A stretch of 64,000 bases of DNA from Chryseobacterium sp. SN22 (GTDB lineage: Bacteria > Bacteroidota > Bacteroidia > Flavobacteriales > Weeksellaceae), in NCBI RefSeq assembly GCF_008329705.1, contig NZ_VTSX01000018.1, forward strand, positions 1-64,000, written 5' to 3'. Below, piece by piece: positions 42,777 through 52,277 of this stretch. The translations under genes and the position numbers were made by a program. The notes beneath the pieces are model-generated. The model saw nothing but the letters and a program-made list of their open reading frames with translations, was not told the origin of the DNA and did no database searches. How positions within the stretch are numbered: the first letter of the stretch is position 1; every line of letters starts with the position of its first letter.

Positions 42777-43862
42777 ATGAAAAAGTATATAATCCCGTTG
42801 ATGATAATCCTGTCTGTTTTATCCTGCTCGAAAAAAGAAGCAGACCCGAAACCGCAGGCAAAAAAAGGATTCGAGCTGAGCAACACCATGCTGAAATCCA
42901 TCGATCTGGCAAAAGTTGAAAAGAAATACATCGAAGACCAATACAATTTCTACGGAAAAATTTCCGCAGACAAGAACAGCTATATTGATGTATATCCGTT
43001 GGTCGGTGGAAATGTCCTGAGTGTAAACGTCAAGCTGGGGGACCACGTAACGAAAGGGCAGGTCCTGGCGACCATCCGGAGTACGGAATTGGCGGAAGTT
43101 CAGAAAAATGTAAGCGATGCCAGGACGGATTTGGCAGCAGCCCAAAACAATCTCCGGGTTGCCAGGGAGGCGTATGAAGGAAAACTGAACACCGAAAGGG
43201 ATGTGCCGGAAACCAAAAGCCAGCTCGAGAAAACCCAGGACCAGGTGCAGCGGGCCAGCGCGGTAAGTACGGTCTACAATGTGAAAAAAGGGAATATCTA
43301 CCGTGTGGTCGCCCCGATCAGCGGATACATCGTCCAGAAAAACATCAATAGGGGTATGCAGCTGAGGAGCGACCGGAGCGATAATATTTTCGATGTGGCC
43401 AATACCTCAAACGTCTGGGCCATTATGAACGTGAATGAATCCGATATTGATAAAATCAGCCTCGGCATGAAGACCCAGGTTTCTACCTTGCCATATCCCG
43501 ATAAAGTATTCGACGGGAAAATCGATAAAATCTTCAAAATTATCGATCCCGAAACCAATGCCATTCGGGCGAGGGTAGTCCTGGATAACCCGAACGGTCT
43601 GCTGATCCCTGAAAGTAAAGCGACCATCAGGGTAGTGAATTCGGCAAATACCATGGTGCTTGCCGTACCTTCCAAAGCCGTGATTTTTGACAACAACAGA
43701 AGTTTCGTGGTGGTTTACAAATCCAGGACGGATGTAAAAGTGAAAGAAATTAAAGTTTTAAAACAGGTGGGTGATGTCACCTATGTTTCAGAAGGCCTCT
43801 CTGAAGGGGAACAGGTGATCACCAACAATCAATTGCTGATTTACCGCTCTCTCAACAGCTAA
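42777..43862 (+). CDS. RND efflux periplasmic adaptor lipoprotein, HlyD/CusB-like (361 aa)
   Basis: Lipoprotein signal MKKYIIPLMIILSVLSCSKK (Cys17), then a lipoyl/barrel-sandwich half-motif (YPLVGGNVLSVNVKLGDHVT KGQVLATI), an alpha-hairpin (ARTDLAAAQNNLRVAREAYE), the second lipoyl half (VVAPISGYIVQKNINRGMQL) and a beta-barrel domain. It should link an inner-membrane pump with TolC. The pump gene is absent here and TolC is truncated, so the exporter is incomplete at this locus. Confidence 0.9.
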   Translation: MKKYIIPLMIILSVLSCSKKEADPKPQAKKGFELSNTMLKSIDLAKVEKKYIEDQYNFYGKISADKNSYIDVYPLVGGNVLSVNVKLGDHVTKGQVLATIRSTELAEVQKNVSDARTDLAAAQNNLRVAREAYEGKLNTERDVPETKSQLEKTQDQVQRASAVSTVYNVKKGNIYRVVAPISGYIVQKNINRGMQLRSDRSDNIFDVANTSNVWAIMNVNESDIDKISLGMKTQVSTLPYPDKVFDGKIDKIFKIIDPETNAIRARVVLDNPNGLLIPESKATIRVVNSANTMVLAVPSKAVIFDNNRSFVVVYKSRTDVKVKEIKVLKQVGDVTYVSEGLSEGEQVITNNQLLIYRSLNS

Positions 43863-44206
43863 ACGCTATTAAGCCATTAAGATTTTAACTAAAGATTAAT
43901 AAGAATTACTTATACCTTCGCTTGCGAATCGCTTAATAATCCTTTATAGGTTACATTTTATCAGTGATTTTTCTTTCATTGATGTAAATAAGATAAAAGA
44001 AGAAAGGCTGATCAGGTATTTTTGAATTAAAGCCTGTGCTTAAAATTATGTAAAGAAATCATTTGGTATTTGAAACTGTCGGCCTGTTCTGACAGAAGAA
44101 ACTTCCGGCTTTCCTTTTCCAACCTGATTGAAAACACATTTCTATATAAAGAATCGCGGAAAACTCAGTTCTCCGCGATTCCGCTATTGAAATAATTATT
44201 ATGAGT
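43863..44206. other. Intergenic region between convergent genes
   Basis: No gene seen. It ends with the terminator at 44152-44183 used by the leftward DUF4394 gene; no RND pump remnant is visible. Confidence 0.45.
44152..44183 (-). terminator. Terminator of the DUF4394 gene
   Basis: AATCGCGGA-GAACTGAGTTT-TCCGCGATT on the minus strand, followed by a T-containing run. Confidence 0.7.
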
Positions 44207-45700
44207 CTAGAATCCTAATCCCACGGCAAACCCTCTTACCGCATTGGGGAAATCTGAAACCGCTGTTGCCGCCCCGGTAGACGTATTGATGCTGTAAAGC
44301 TTGGTTGTGGAACCTACAGTAGCCATCAGATATGCTTTCTGGCTCATACTGCCGATATCGAAACCGTTGCTGCTGGTGATATTGATGCCCAGAGATCCTG
44401 TTTCTACCAATACCCCGTTGTTCGGCGGGTTCTGCTGGTACAGCTTATCGGTATTATGGTCGATCACAAACAGGGTAGTGGAAGCGGCACCTGCCATATT
44501 ATTGGTGTAAGCCGCTGCCCCGATCATCGGGCTTCCCGGATTCAGGATGCCATCAACCATCGTGATTCCTCCGGTAACCGGGTCCAGACGTAAATTTTGT
44601 CCGGTATTGCTTACTACCCGTATCTTATCAACCGTCGGATTGAAATCAAATCCGAAATCCGTACCTGTCAATGTACCGAAAGAGGTTCCTACGGCGGTGG
44701 CGGCTCCGGTTCCAATATTGATCGTATAAATCCTGCTGGAGCTACCTAAGGCATACAGCTGTCCGTTCGCCGGCCTGAAATCGATTCCTAAAATACTTTC
44801 GCCGCTCTGAAGCCCGGACATGGATTTTGAAACCGGCATCGGGCTGTTCGGGTTAAAGATCTGGAGGTTGTTCGAGCCGTCTACCGCATAAGCAACCGCT
44901 TCGGTAGGAATAGCCAGGTCGATCACCTGCTGCGGAAGCATTCCGATACTGGTCGCTTTCCCGCTGTTGAGGTCTAACAGGTGAAGATTATTGTTTACCG
45001 CCAGTAAAGCGCTGCTATTATCGTATCGGATGTCAAAAGCGGCCTGTCCCGTGAAAGTGGTTCCCAGGCTTCCGACTTCCACTAAAGCTCCATTATTGGG
45101 AGGGTCCTGTTTGAAAAGTTTCCCTGAAGCCATATCAATGTCGTATAAAACCGTGCTTGAAGCACCGGATTTGCTGTTCGTATAAGCAATTCCCATAATC
45201 GAAGGATTAGAACCACCGCTGATGTTGGTATCGGTTGCTGCGGTAGTTCCCGTTTCCGGATTCAGTCTCAGGTTCTGTCCGCTGCTGCTTACCAAACGGA
45301 TCCGGTCTACCACCGGGTTGAAGTCAATCGAGGCTACGGCTCCTGTAACAGCAGGGATAAATGCCGTACTGCTTACCAGTCTGGCCGAAGCATTGGACTG
45401 GTTGATGATATACAGTTTGCTGGCACTCGACAAAGCATAAAGCTCGCCGGTAGCCGGCCTGAAGTCGATGCTCATCAGTTTTTCCCCTGATGCAACGCCC
45501 GACACGGCTGTTTTGGAAGTAAATGTCTTTGGGTTGCTGGCATTAAAAGCCACCAGCTCATTATTGGCTGTCAGTCCGTATACCATAAGGTCCGGACCCT
45601 GAGCGGGAAGAACAGGGTCGATCAAGGTATCGGAATCGTTGCAGGAAAATAAAACGGCGGTGCCCAGGGCTGCCATCCACAAATGTAGTCGTTTTCTCAT
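44207..45700 (-). CDS. DUF4394-type lipoprotein with duplicated beta-propeller halves (497 aa)
   Basis: Signal peptide with lipobox FSC (Cys20). Two homologous halves of about 230 residues follow: LVAFNASNPKTF ... GEKLMSIDFRPATGELYALS in the first and LQIFNPNSPMPVS ... GESILGIDFRPANGQLYALG in the second. Each contains DRIRLVSSSGQNLRLNPETG or DKIRVVSNTGQNLRLDPVTG. DUF4394 proteins are secreted propeller-like proteins of unknown role. Anchored outside the cytoplasm. Confidence 0.85.
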   Translation of the reverse strand: MRKRLHLWMAALGTAVLFSCNDSDTLIDPVLPAQGPDLMVYGLTANNELVAFNASNPKTFTSKTAVSGVASGEKLMSIDFRPATGELYALSSASKLYIINQSNASARLVSSTAFIPAVTGAVASIDFNPVVDRIRLVSSSGQNLRLNPETGTTAATDTNISGGSNPSIMGIAYTNSKSGASSTVLYDIDMASGKLFKQDPPNNGALVEVGSLGTTFTGQAAFDIRYDNSSALLAVNNNLHLLDLNSGKATSIGMLPQQVIDLAIPTEAVAYAVDGSNNLQIFNPNSPMPVSKSMSGLQSGESILGIDFRPANGQLYALGSSSRIYTINIGTGAATAVGTSFGTLTGTDFGFDFNPTVDKIRVVSNTGQNLRLDPVTGGITMVDGILNPGSPMIGAAAYTNNMAGAASTTLFVIDHNTDKLYQQNPPNNGVLVETGSLGINITSSNGFDIGSMSQKAYLMATVGSTTKLYSINTSTGAATAVSDFPNAVRGFAVGLGF

Positions 45701-46029
45701 AATATTATTTTTAAGTAGTTCGTACTTTATCTACGACAAAACAGAAACGGCGGATTTAGCGGGAATAAAATTTTTTACGGTTATAATTTCGTACTTTATC
45801 GCATTCAGAATTAAACAGATAGTTTATAATTTAAACAAAACGATGGTGAAGGATTTTCACAATTGAGAAATTTGTGTAAATTTGCAATCTCAATACATTG
45901 AAAAATAAGGTTTGTACTTATTGGATTTGAATATTGAAACTTTTTTGGATAAAAAGTTTTTGGTATTTAAAAATTCATTATATTTGCACACCGAAAATTT
46001 GAAAACAATAAATAAATAATTCATAAATC
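45701..46029 (+). promoter_or_regulatory. tuf upstream region with two candidate promoters
   Basis: TAAATTTG (45877-45884) and TATATTTG (45979-45986) both fit the -7 box; TTTG at 45959-45962 lies 16 bases before the second. No gene between. Confidence 0.55.
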
Positions 46030-47235
46030 ATGGCAAAGGAAACGTTTAATCGTAACAAACCACACTTGAACATTGGTACTATTGGTCACGTTGACCATGG
46101 TAAAACTACTCTTACAGCTGCTATTTCTGCTGTATTAGCTAGCAAAGGTCTTGCTGAGAAAAAAGACTTCTCTGCAATTGACTCTGCTCCAGAAGAAAAA
46201 GAAAGAGGTATTACTATCAATACCGCTCACATCGAATACGAAACTGAAAAAAGACACTATGCTCACGTTGACTGTCCAGGTCACGCGGATTACGTAAAGA
46301 ACATGGTAACAGGTGCTGCTCAGATGGACGGAGCGATCGTGGTATGTGCTGCGACTGACGGACCAATGCCTCAGACAAGAGAACACATCCTACTTTGCCG
46401 TCAGGTAAACGTACCTAGAATTGTTGTTTTCATGAATAAAGTTGACATGGTGGATGATGCTGAGTTATTAGAGCTTGTTGAAATGGAGCTTAGAGACTTA
46501 TTATCTACTTATGAATTCGACGGAGATAATTCTCCAGTAATCCAAGGTTCTGCTCTTGGGGCTCTTACTGCTGCTACAGAAGGTAATTCTGATGACAAGT
46601 GGTTCAAGTCTGTAGAAGAATTGATGGATGCTGTTGACGAGTGGATCGAAGAGCCGACAAGAGATACAGATAAGCCATTCTTGATGCCAATCGAAGACGT
46701 ATTCTCTATTACTGGTAGAGGTACTGTAGCAACTGGTAGAATCGAGGCTGGTATCATCAACACTGGTGATCCTGTAGATATCGTAGGTATGGGTGATGAA
46801 AAATTAACTTCTACAATTACAGGGGTTGAGATGTTCAGAAAAATCCTAGACAGAGGTGAAGCTGGTGATAACGTAGGTCTATTGTTGAGAGGTATTGAAA
46901 AAACCGACATCAAGAGAGGTATGGTAATCGCTAAGAAAGACTCTGTGAAGCCACACAAAAAATTCAAAGCATCTGTTTATATCCTTTCTAAAGAAGAAGG
47001 TGGACGTCACACTCCATTCCACAACAAATACCGTCCTCAGTTCTACGTAAGAACTACTGACGTTACAGGTGAGATCTTCTTGCCAGAAGGTGTAGAAATG
47101 GTAATGCCAGGTGATAACTTGGAGATCACTGTAGAATTGTTACAGCCAATCGCTCTTAACGAGGGTCTTAGATTCGCGATCAGAGAAGGTGGTAGAACAG
47201 TTGGTTCAGGTCAGGTAACTGAAATCTTAGACTAA
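46030..47235 (+). CDS. tuf: Elongation factor Tu (401 aa)
   Basis: All GTPase motifs are present: GHVDHGKTT (P-loop), RGITI (switch I), DCPGHADY (switch II), NKVDM and the SAL motif in QGSALGA. Domains 2 and 3 follow ([33 protein letters not shown]) and the C-terminus ends [10 protein letters not shown]. Delivers aminoacyl-tRNA to the ribosome. Followed by its own terminator and tRNA-Trp. Confidence 0.98.
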   Translation: MAKETFNRNKPHLNIGTIGHVDHGKTTLTAAISAVLASKGLAEKKDFSAIDSAPEEKERGITINTAHIEYETEKRHYAHVDCPGHADYVKNMVTGAAQMDGAIVVCAATDGPMPQTREHILLCRQVNVPRIVVFMNKVDMVDDAELLELVEMELRDLLSTYEFDGDNSPVIQGSALGALTAATEGNSDDKWFKSVEELMDAVDEWIEEPTRDTDKPFLMPIEDVFSITGRGTVATGRIEAGIINTGDPVDIVGMGDEKLTSTITGVEMFRKILDRGEAGDNVGLLLRGIEKTDIKRGMVIAKKDSVKPHKKFKASVYILSKEEGGRHTPFHNKYRPQFYVRTTDVTGEIFLPEGVEMVMPGDNLEITVELLQPIALNEGLRFAIREGGRTVGSGQVTEILD

Positions 47236-47255
47236 TCATCTATTAAAATAATAAA

Positions 47256-47291
47256 AAGCTTCCGTAAGGAACTTCTTTACGGAGCTTTTTA
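47256..47291 (+). terminator. Terminator of tuf
   Basis: AAGCTTCCGTAAG-GAACTT-CTTTACGGAGCTTTTT, a 13-pair stem with one mismatch. Confidence 0.85.
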
Positions 47292-47295
47292 AACT

Positions 47296-47366
47296 ACGGG
47301 CATCGTCCAATGGTAGGATACCGGTCTCCAAAACCGTTGATCAGGGTTCGAATCCTTGTGCCCGTG
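47296..47366 (+). tRNA. tRNA-Trp (CCA)
   Basis: Acceptor ACGGGCA / TGCCCGT, anticodon loop CTCCAAA giving CCA, T-arm GGTTCGAATCC. It sits between tuf and secE, a common bacterial arrangement. Confidence 0.96.
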
Positions 47367-47378
47367 CAAAATACAATT

Positions 47379-47585
47379 ATGAGTTCATTTGTCGATTTTT
47401 TAAAAGGTTCTTATAACGAATTCAGACACAAAGTGGAATGGCCGAAATGGTCGGACCTGCAGTCTTCTACGATCGTAGTAACTGTAGCCACCGTGATTCT
47501 GGCGTTATTTACTTTCGGGGTTGATGAATTGTTTTCCAAAGCAATCAGCAACATCATAGGAATGCTCATCAACGTGTTCAATTAA
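47379..47585 (+). CDS. secE: SecE, Sec translocase subunit (68 aa)
   Basis: Start chosen at 47379, after tRNA-Trp, since longer readings would run through the tRNA. MSSFVDFLKGSYNEFRHKVE WPKW is the conserved amphipathic segment, followed by one membrane helix (SSTIVVTVATVILALFTFGV). Clamps SecY in the inner membrane. Confidence 0.94.
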   Translation: MSSFVDFLKGSYNEFRHKVEWPKWSDLQSSTIVVTVATVILALFTFGVDELFSKAISNIIGMLINVFN

Positions 47586-47606
47586 TAATAAAAGTATTTT
47601 CCCAAA

Positions 47607-48149
47607 ATGAGCGAATTGAAATGGTATGTGCTGAAAGCAATCAGCGGACAGGAAAATAAAGTGAAGAACTACATTGAAACGGAGATCAAACGTTTGGGGT
47701 TTGAACAGTACGTTACTCAGGTAGTGATTCCTATGGAAAAGGTAATTCAGATCAGAAACGGTAAAAAAGTTCCTAAAGAAAGACCTTACTATCCTGGATA
47801 CTTAATGATTGAAGCTGATTTGATGGGGGAAATTCCACACGTTATCAAAAACATTCCCGGCGTTATTTCTTTCTTAAGCTTAACCAAAGGAGGAGACCCT
47901 GTTCCGATGAGAAAATCGGAGGTTAACAGAATGCTTGGAAGAATGGATGAACTTTCAGAATTTGCAAGCGATGTTGAAATCCCTTATATCGTGGGTGAAA
48001 ACGTTAAAGTAATTGACGGACCATTCAACGGATTCAACGGAACAGTAGAAAAAATTCTTGAAGATAAAAAGAAAATTGAAGTTTCCGTTCTGATCTTCGG
48101 CAGAAAGACACCAATGGAACTTAGTTATATGCAGGTTGAAAAAGTATAA
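47607..48149 (+). CDS. nusG: Transcription antitermination factor NusG (180 aa)
   Basis: NGN domain (KWYVLKAISGQENKVKNYIE; YPGYLMIEADL) followed by a KOW domain (GENVKVIDGPFNGFNGTVEK). Links RNA polymerase to the ribosome or Rho. It lies 21 bases after secE. Confidence 0.96.
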   Translation: MSELKWYVLKAISGQENKVKNYIETEIKRLGFEQYVTQVVIPMEKVIQIRNGKKVPKERPYYPGYLMIEADLMGEIPHVIKNIPGVISFLSLTKGGDPVPMRKSEVNRMLGRMDELSEFASDVEIPYIVGENVKVIDGPFNGFNGTVEKILEDKKKIEVSVLIFGRKTPMELSYMQVEKV

Positions 48150-48167
48150 TACTTTTCATTATAAATA

Positions 48168-48197
48168 AAAACCGTTCATTATTTGAACGGTTTTTTT
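48168..48197 (+). terminator. Terminator of secE-nusG
   Basis: AAAACCGTTCA-TTAT-TTGAACGGTTTTTTT. Confidence 0.9.
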
Positions 48198-48524
48198 GTT
48201 TGTAGAACATGGGAAATTACTTCAGATACCAGATGCTGAGTAAATAAATAAACCAGTTAATTTCTACCGTTAATTTTATTTGTATAACATTTCCAATTAT
48301 GATCCTGAAAGATTTATAGGAAATTGTAAATTTTTAATAGGCAGAACGTTTTGTTAATCTAAGGAATTTCCTGTATCAGGCTTCCGCTTCCGACATTTTA
48401 ATCCGAATTCTGTATCAAACCTACTTAAATTATAAAATATTTAATTTGACGAAAAAAAATCACATAAGTTTGAATTGTTTTATGTATATTTAAATAAACA
48501 AAATATAACCATAATTCAAATTTT
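48198..48524. other. Intergenic region between nusG and the inserted pair
   Basis: AT-rich, no gene. The promoter for 48525 must lie here but no clear TAnnTTTG box stands out. Confidence 0.4.
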
Positions 48525-49274
48525 ATGTACAGAGCGATTTTACTTGCACTTATTTCGTGCGCAGCCTTTTCTGTAAAGGCACAATGGTCTTTAAACGGAA
48601 ATTCAGGAACGAATCCTCCCTCAAACTTTATCGGCACCACAGATAATAAAGATCTTGTTTTTAAAACCAACAATGTCGAACGTTTTAAGATTGCCCAGGG
48701 GGCTATGTTTTTCAAACCTCATACGGTTGATGGAGACGGTATCGATATTATTGATGACACGCAAAACCGCAACGGCGGAACCGACGTTGTATGGATCAAA
48801 AGCGTGTATGCCCAGCCTAATGATATCGGGCTTTTAACGGTTTCTTCGGCAAATTGGCAATATCCTATTTTTTCTGCAAGAGAAAACGGTAAAATATTAA
48901 TGGGTGTTACATGGAACAACACAGGGCTTACTTCATGCTCAGATTGTAATTCTTACAGATTGTTCGTAAAAGACGGAATAAAAACCGAAAAGATAAAAGT
49001 AGACATTGCATCAGCAAATGGCTGGGCAGATTATGTTTTCGATAAAGATTACCAACTAAGGTCTTTAGAGGATATTAAAACATACATCGATGAAAATAAG
49101 CATTTGCCTGAAGTTCCTTCTACGGATGATGTACTGAAGAACGGTGTGGAACTGAAAGAAATGAACGTTTTGCTATTGAAGAAAGTGGAAGAGCTTACTT
49201 TGCACATGATTGAAATGAACGAAAGGCTTAAAAAACAGGATGAACTGATCAGTTCAATGAAAAAAAGAAAATAG
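48525..49274 (+). CDS. Secreted tail-fibre-like protein with coiled-coil C-terminus (249 aa)
   Basis: Signal peptide (1-19, VKA|QW). The middle resembles the LVFKTNNVERFKI...F module of Bacteroidetes fibre-like proteins. The end reads WADYVFDKDYQLRSLEDIKT YIDENKHLPEVPS, then a helical stretch (KEMNVLLLKKVEELTLHMIE MNERLKKQDELI) likely to form a trimeric coiled coil. Its stop is followed after one base by the start of a protease gene, so they are one transcript. Confidence 0.75.
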   Translation: MYRAILLALISCAAFSVKAQWSLNGNSGTNPPSNFIGTTDNKDLVFKTNNVERFKIAQGAMFFKPHTVDGDGIDIIDDTQNRNGGTDVVWIKSVYAQPNDIGLLTVSSANWQYPIFSARENGKILMGVTWNNTGLTSCSDCNSYRLFVKDGIKTEKIKVDIASANGWADYVFDKDYQLRSLEDIKTYIDENKHLPEVPSTDDVLKNGVELKEMNVLLLKKVEELTLHMIEMNERLKKQDELISSMKKRK

Positions 49275-49275
49275 G

Positions 49276-50883
49276 ATGAGATATTTACTTTTCTTTACAC
49301 TATTTGTTTGCACGTTTACCAGTACACATGCACAGGATAATCCTTTTATAGCGACCTGTGCGATGGGAAAAGAAGTACAGCCTAAGGAAATCGGTCACAT
49401 CAAAGATAATCCAAAGCTTTTAAATACAAACTGTGCCGGTTCGTCACCATATAACTATGACAATAATTTGTATATGCCTCAAAGCAATGATGCAGTTATC
49501 TATATTAAATTGAATTTTATATTTTTAACGAAACCTGACGGCACCGGTAACTTTGAGCAGAATAACCCGGAACATGTACAGGTTATCGACGATCTTGTTG
49601 CGGCCATGAATTACAGAATTGCTAATCTGGGACAGCCTGCAGCAGGATGTGACGGAGACGGACAGACCAATTTTAGCAATACGAAAATACAGGCTGTCGT
49701 GAATAAAATCTGGAAAGCAGATCCGGCATGGGATTTTTTGTATACCGGCTACGATCCGAACCTTGGTCCCTTAGGAGGAAATATGCCGCTTTATCCGCCA
49801 TCTTCAGATTATTACTACACGTATCTGGACAGCGATCCCTCGATTCCTTCAGGAATTAATGTGGTATTTGCCAACAACGGTGATATTTACAACCATTATA
49901 TGACAACCGGGGATTATACCCTGCCGCCAGGTGAAGGCTGGGCTGCTTCGGAATTTCCTTATTATACACCGGTAGACCGAAAATTAAGACAGTTTTGGCC
50001 AAATCTATTCAATAAATACCTGTCCATGAAAAATTTTGTCGTAAACAATCCTACATGGGGAAGCCAGCCATGGTCAGTGATCAGACAATGGTTTATCGGA
50101 ATGGGCTATACCAGTTTTCCACACGAGTTGGGTCACAACCTGGGACTCTATCATCACGACTGCGGATCCAACATCATGAGTTACGCCCAGGGAAATCATG
50201 ACTATTTCAGCAGGGACGATATCGGCACAATGTACAGAAGTGCATCGGTTACCAGCGCAAGACAGTATTTTACGGAAAATTCATTTAAAAATACCAACCT
50301 GAATGTAACTTCCAATGAAGTCTGGGACATCAATTTCAGAAATTATTCAACAGTAAGAATTGACAACAATGCAAGCCTGAAAACGACCTGCAAGCTTATT
50401 ATGGCTCCGCAGAGTAGGGTTATCGTAAAAAGCGGAAGCAACTTTATTATTGAAGGAGCAGAGGTCAGCTCAGCCAATAACTCTTCCTGGAATGGCGTAA
50501 AAGTAGAAGGAAACGGGTATTGTTTGATTATGCCTGACACGAAGATCGATAATAATTATTTTTACATCTATACTGATAATATTATGACCAATGATAAAAT
50601 GTCAAATAGTAAAGCGGCAGATCCAAGAATCTCAAAAGATCAAAAACCTGCCGTTTCACAAAGTATCCTTAAAATTTATCCGAATCCGACAGGAGATTTT
50701 ATCAATATACGCACAGATGAGGATATTCTTTCTGTATCGGTATATAATATGTCCGGACAAAAAATAATTAATTACAACGAAAACTTAAAAAGAGTGGATG
50801 TTCAGCCGATTCCGAACGGGATCTATCTGTTAGAAATAAAAACTAAAGCCCAAACAATTACAGAGAAATTTATTAAAAAATAA
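49276..50883 (+). CDS. Secreted zinc metalloprotease with T9SS sorting domain (535 aa)
   Basis: Signal peptide (1-20, THAQ). The zinc motif HELGHNLGLYH (283-293) and Met-turn Met301 in NIMSYAQ mark a metzincin. The last 75 residues (SILKIYPNPTGDFINIRTDE ... YNMSGQKII ... IPNGIYLLEI ... EKFIKK) are a type A T9SS C-terminal sorting domain, so the enzyme should cross the outer membrane and be anchored or released. Active-site residues look intact. Confidence 0.9.
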   Translation: MRYLLFFTLFVCTFTSTHAQDNPFIATCAMGKEVQPKEIGHIKDNPKLLNTNCAGSSPYNYDNNLYMPQSNDAVIYIKLNFIFLTKPDGTGNFEQNNPEHVQVIDDLVAAMNYRIANLGQPAAGCDGDGQTNFSNTKIQAVVNKIWKADPAWDFLYTGYDPNLGPLGGNMPLYPPSSDYYYTYLDSDPSIPSGINVVFANNGDIYNHYMTTGDYTLPPGEGWAASEFPYYTPVDRKLRQFWPNLFNKYLSMKNFVVNNPTWGSQPWSVIRQWFIGMGYTSFPHELGHNLGLYHHDCGSNIMSYAQGNHDYFSRDDIGTMYRSASVTSARQYFTENSFKNTNLNVTSNEVWDINFRNYSTVRIDNNASLKTTCKLIMAPQSRVIVKSGSNFIIEGAEVSSANNSSWNGVKVEGNGYCLIMPDTKIDNNYFYIYTDNIMTNDKMSNSKAADPRISKDQKPAVSQSILKIYPNPTGDFINIRTDEDILSVSVYNMSGQKIINYNENLKRVDVQPIPNGIYLLEIKTKAQTITEKFIKK

Positions 50884-50903
50884 TCTTTAACACTTTTTAG
50901 TAA

Positions 50904-50936
50904 AAAATGCTGCATCCTGATGCGGCATTTTTTTTT
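50904..50936 (+). terminator. Terminator of the protease gene
   Basis: AAAATGCTGCATC-CTG-ATGCGGCATTTTTTTT. Confidence 0.8.
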
Positions 50937-50984
50937 CAGCATATTGTTCTCCCATTATTTATTCTGAATTTTAATACGTTACTA

Positions 50985-51015
50985 TTTGCTATTTCAAAAA
51001 TTATTCATAATTTTG
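50985..51015 (+). promoter_or_regulatory. Promoter of the rplK operon
   Basis: TTTG (50985-50988), 19-base spacer, TAATTTTG (51008-51015). Confidence 0.7.
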
Positions 51016-51112
51016 CAGTCCGAAAAGTAGGATTATTTAAGGTGAGAATGGATAACCTACTGAATAATAATGCTTCCAAACTCATTCATTATTCAAATTT
51101 AAAAAACAAACA

Positions 51113-51556
51113 ATGGCTAAAAAAGTCTTTAAAATGGTAAAGCTTCAGGTGAAAGGTGGCGCAGCTAACCCTTCTCCACCAGTAGGTCCAGCATTGGGTT
51201 CTGCAGGTGTGAACATCATGGAGTTTTGTAAGCAATTTAACGGAAGAACGCAAGATAAGCCGGGACAAGTTTTACCTGTAGTAATTACAGTATACGAAGA
51301 CAAATCTTTTGAATTCGTAATCAAAACTCCTCCTGCAGCAATCCAGTTGATGGATGCGGCTAAGATCAAAGGTGGTTCCGGAGAACCGAACAGAAACAAA
51401 GTAGGTTCTGTATCTTGGGATCAGGTGAAAAAAATCGCTGAAGACAAAATGGGAGACCTAAACTGCTTTACGATGGATTCAGCTATTTCTATGGTTGCAG
51501 GTACTGCAAGATCTATGGGATTAAGAGTAACAGGAACTAAACCAACTAACGCTTAA
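51113..51556 (+). CDS. rplK: 50S ribosomal protein uL11 (147 aa)
   Basis: [20 protein letters not shown] and [20 protein letters not shown] match uL11, with the proline-rich N-terminal hinge. Forms the base of the ribosomal stalk. It begins the rplK-rplA-rplJ-rplL operon. Confidence 0.98.
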   Translation: MAKKVFKMVKLQVKGGAANPSPPVGPALGSAGVNIMEFCKQFNGRTQDKPGQVLPVVITVYEDKSFEFVIKTPPAAIQLMDAAKIKGGSGEPNRNKVGSVSWDQVKKIAEDKMGDLNCFTMDSAISMVAGTARSMGLRVTGTKPTNA

Positions 51557-51567
51557 AACTTAAAGAA

Positions 51568-52260
51568 ATGGCAAAATTGACAAAAAAGCAAAAAGAAGCT
51601 TTAAGCAAAGTAGAAAAAGGAAGAATCTATAACCTTGAAGAAGGTTCAGCACTTGTAAAAGAAGTAAACACTGCAAAGTTTGACGCTTCCGTAGACATCG
51701 CTGTAAGATTAGGGGTAGATCCTAGAAAAGCAAACCAAATGGTAAGAGGTGTTGTATCTCTTCCTCACGGAACTGGTAAAGATGTTAAAGTTTTGGCTTT
51801 AGTAACTCCAGATAAAGAAGCAGAAGCTAAAGAAGCGGGTGCTGACTATGTAGGTCTTGACGAATACCTGCAAAAAATCAAAGAAGGCTGGACTGATGTT
51901 GACGTTATCGTTACCATGCCGGCTGTAATGGGTAAATTAGGACCATTAGGTAGAGTATTAGGACCAAGAGGTTTGATGCCGAACCCTAAATCAGGAACTG
52001 TAACGATGGAAATCGGTAAAGCGGTAACTGAAGTAAAGGCTGGTAAAATCGATTTCAAAGTAGACAAATACGGTATTATCCATGCTGGTATCGGTAAAGT
52101 ATCTTTCGATGCTGCCAAAATCAAGGAAAATGCTCAGGAATTGATCTCTACTCTGATCAAAATGAAACCGACTGCTGCGAAAGGAACTTATGTGAAGTCA
52201 ATCTACTTGTCTTCTACCATGAGCCCGGGTATTGCAATTGATACTAAATCTGTTAACTAA
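51568..52260 (+). CDS. rplA: 50S ribosomal protein uL1 (230 aa)
   Basis: [40 protein letters not shown] and [10 protein letters not shown] are the uL1 signatures. Binds 23S rRNA at the mobile L1 stalk. It starts 11 bases after rplK. Confidence 0.98.
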   Translation: MAKLTKKQKEALSKVEKGRIYNLEEGSALVKEVNTAKFDASVDIAVRLGVDPRKANQMVRGVVSLPHGTGKDVKVLALVTPDKEAEAKEAGADYVGLDEYLQKIKEGWTDVDVIVTMPAVMGKLGPLGRVLGPRGLMPNPKSGTVTMEIGKAVTEVKAGKIDFKVDKYGIIHAGIGKVSFDAAKIKENAQELISTLIKMKPTAAKGTYVKSIYLSSTMSPGIAIDTKSVN

Positions 52261-52277
52261 TTTTAATCCTTAAGACA

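Noticed and set aside
47310..47378. Extended SecE start
   Set aside because: The extension runs through tRNA-Trp; SecE similarity begins at 47379.
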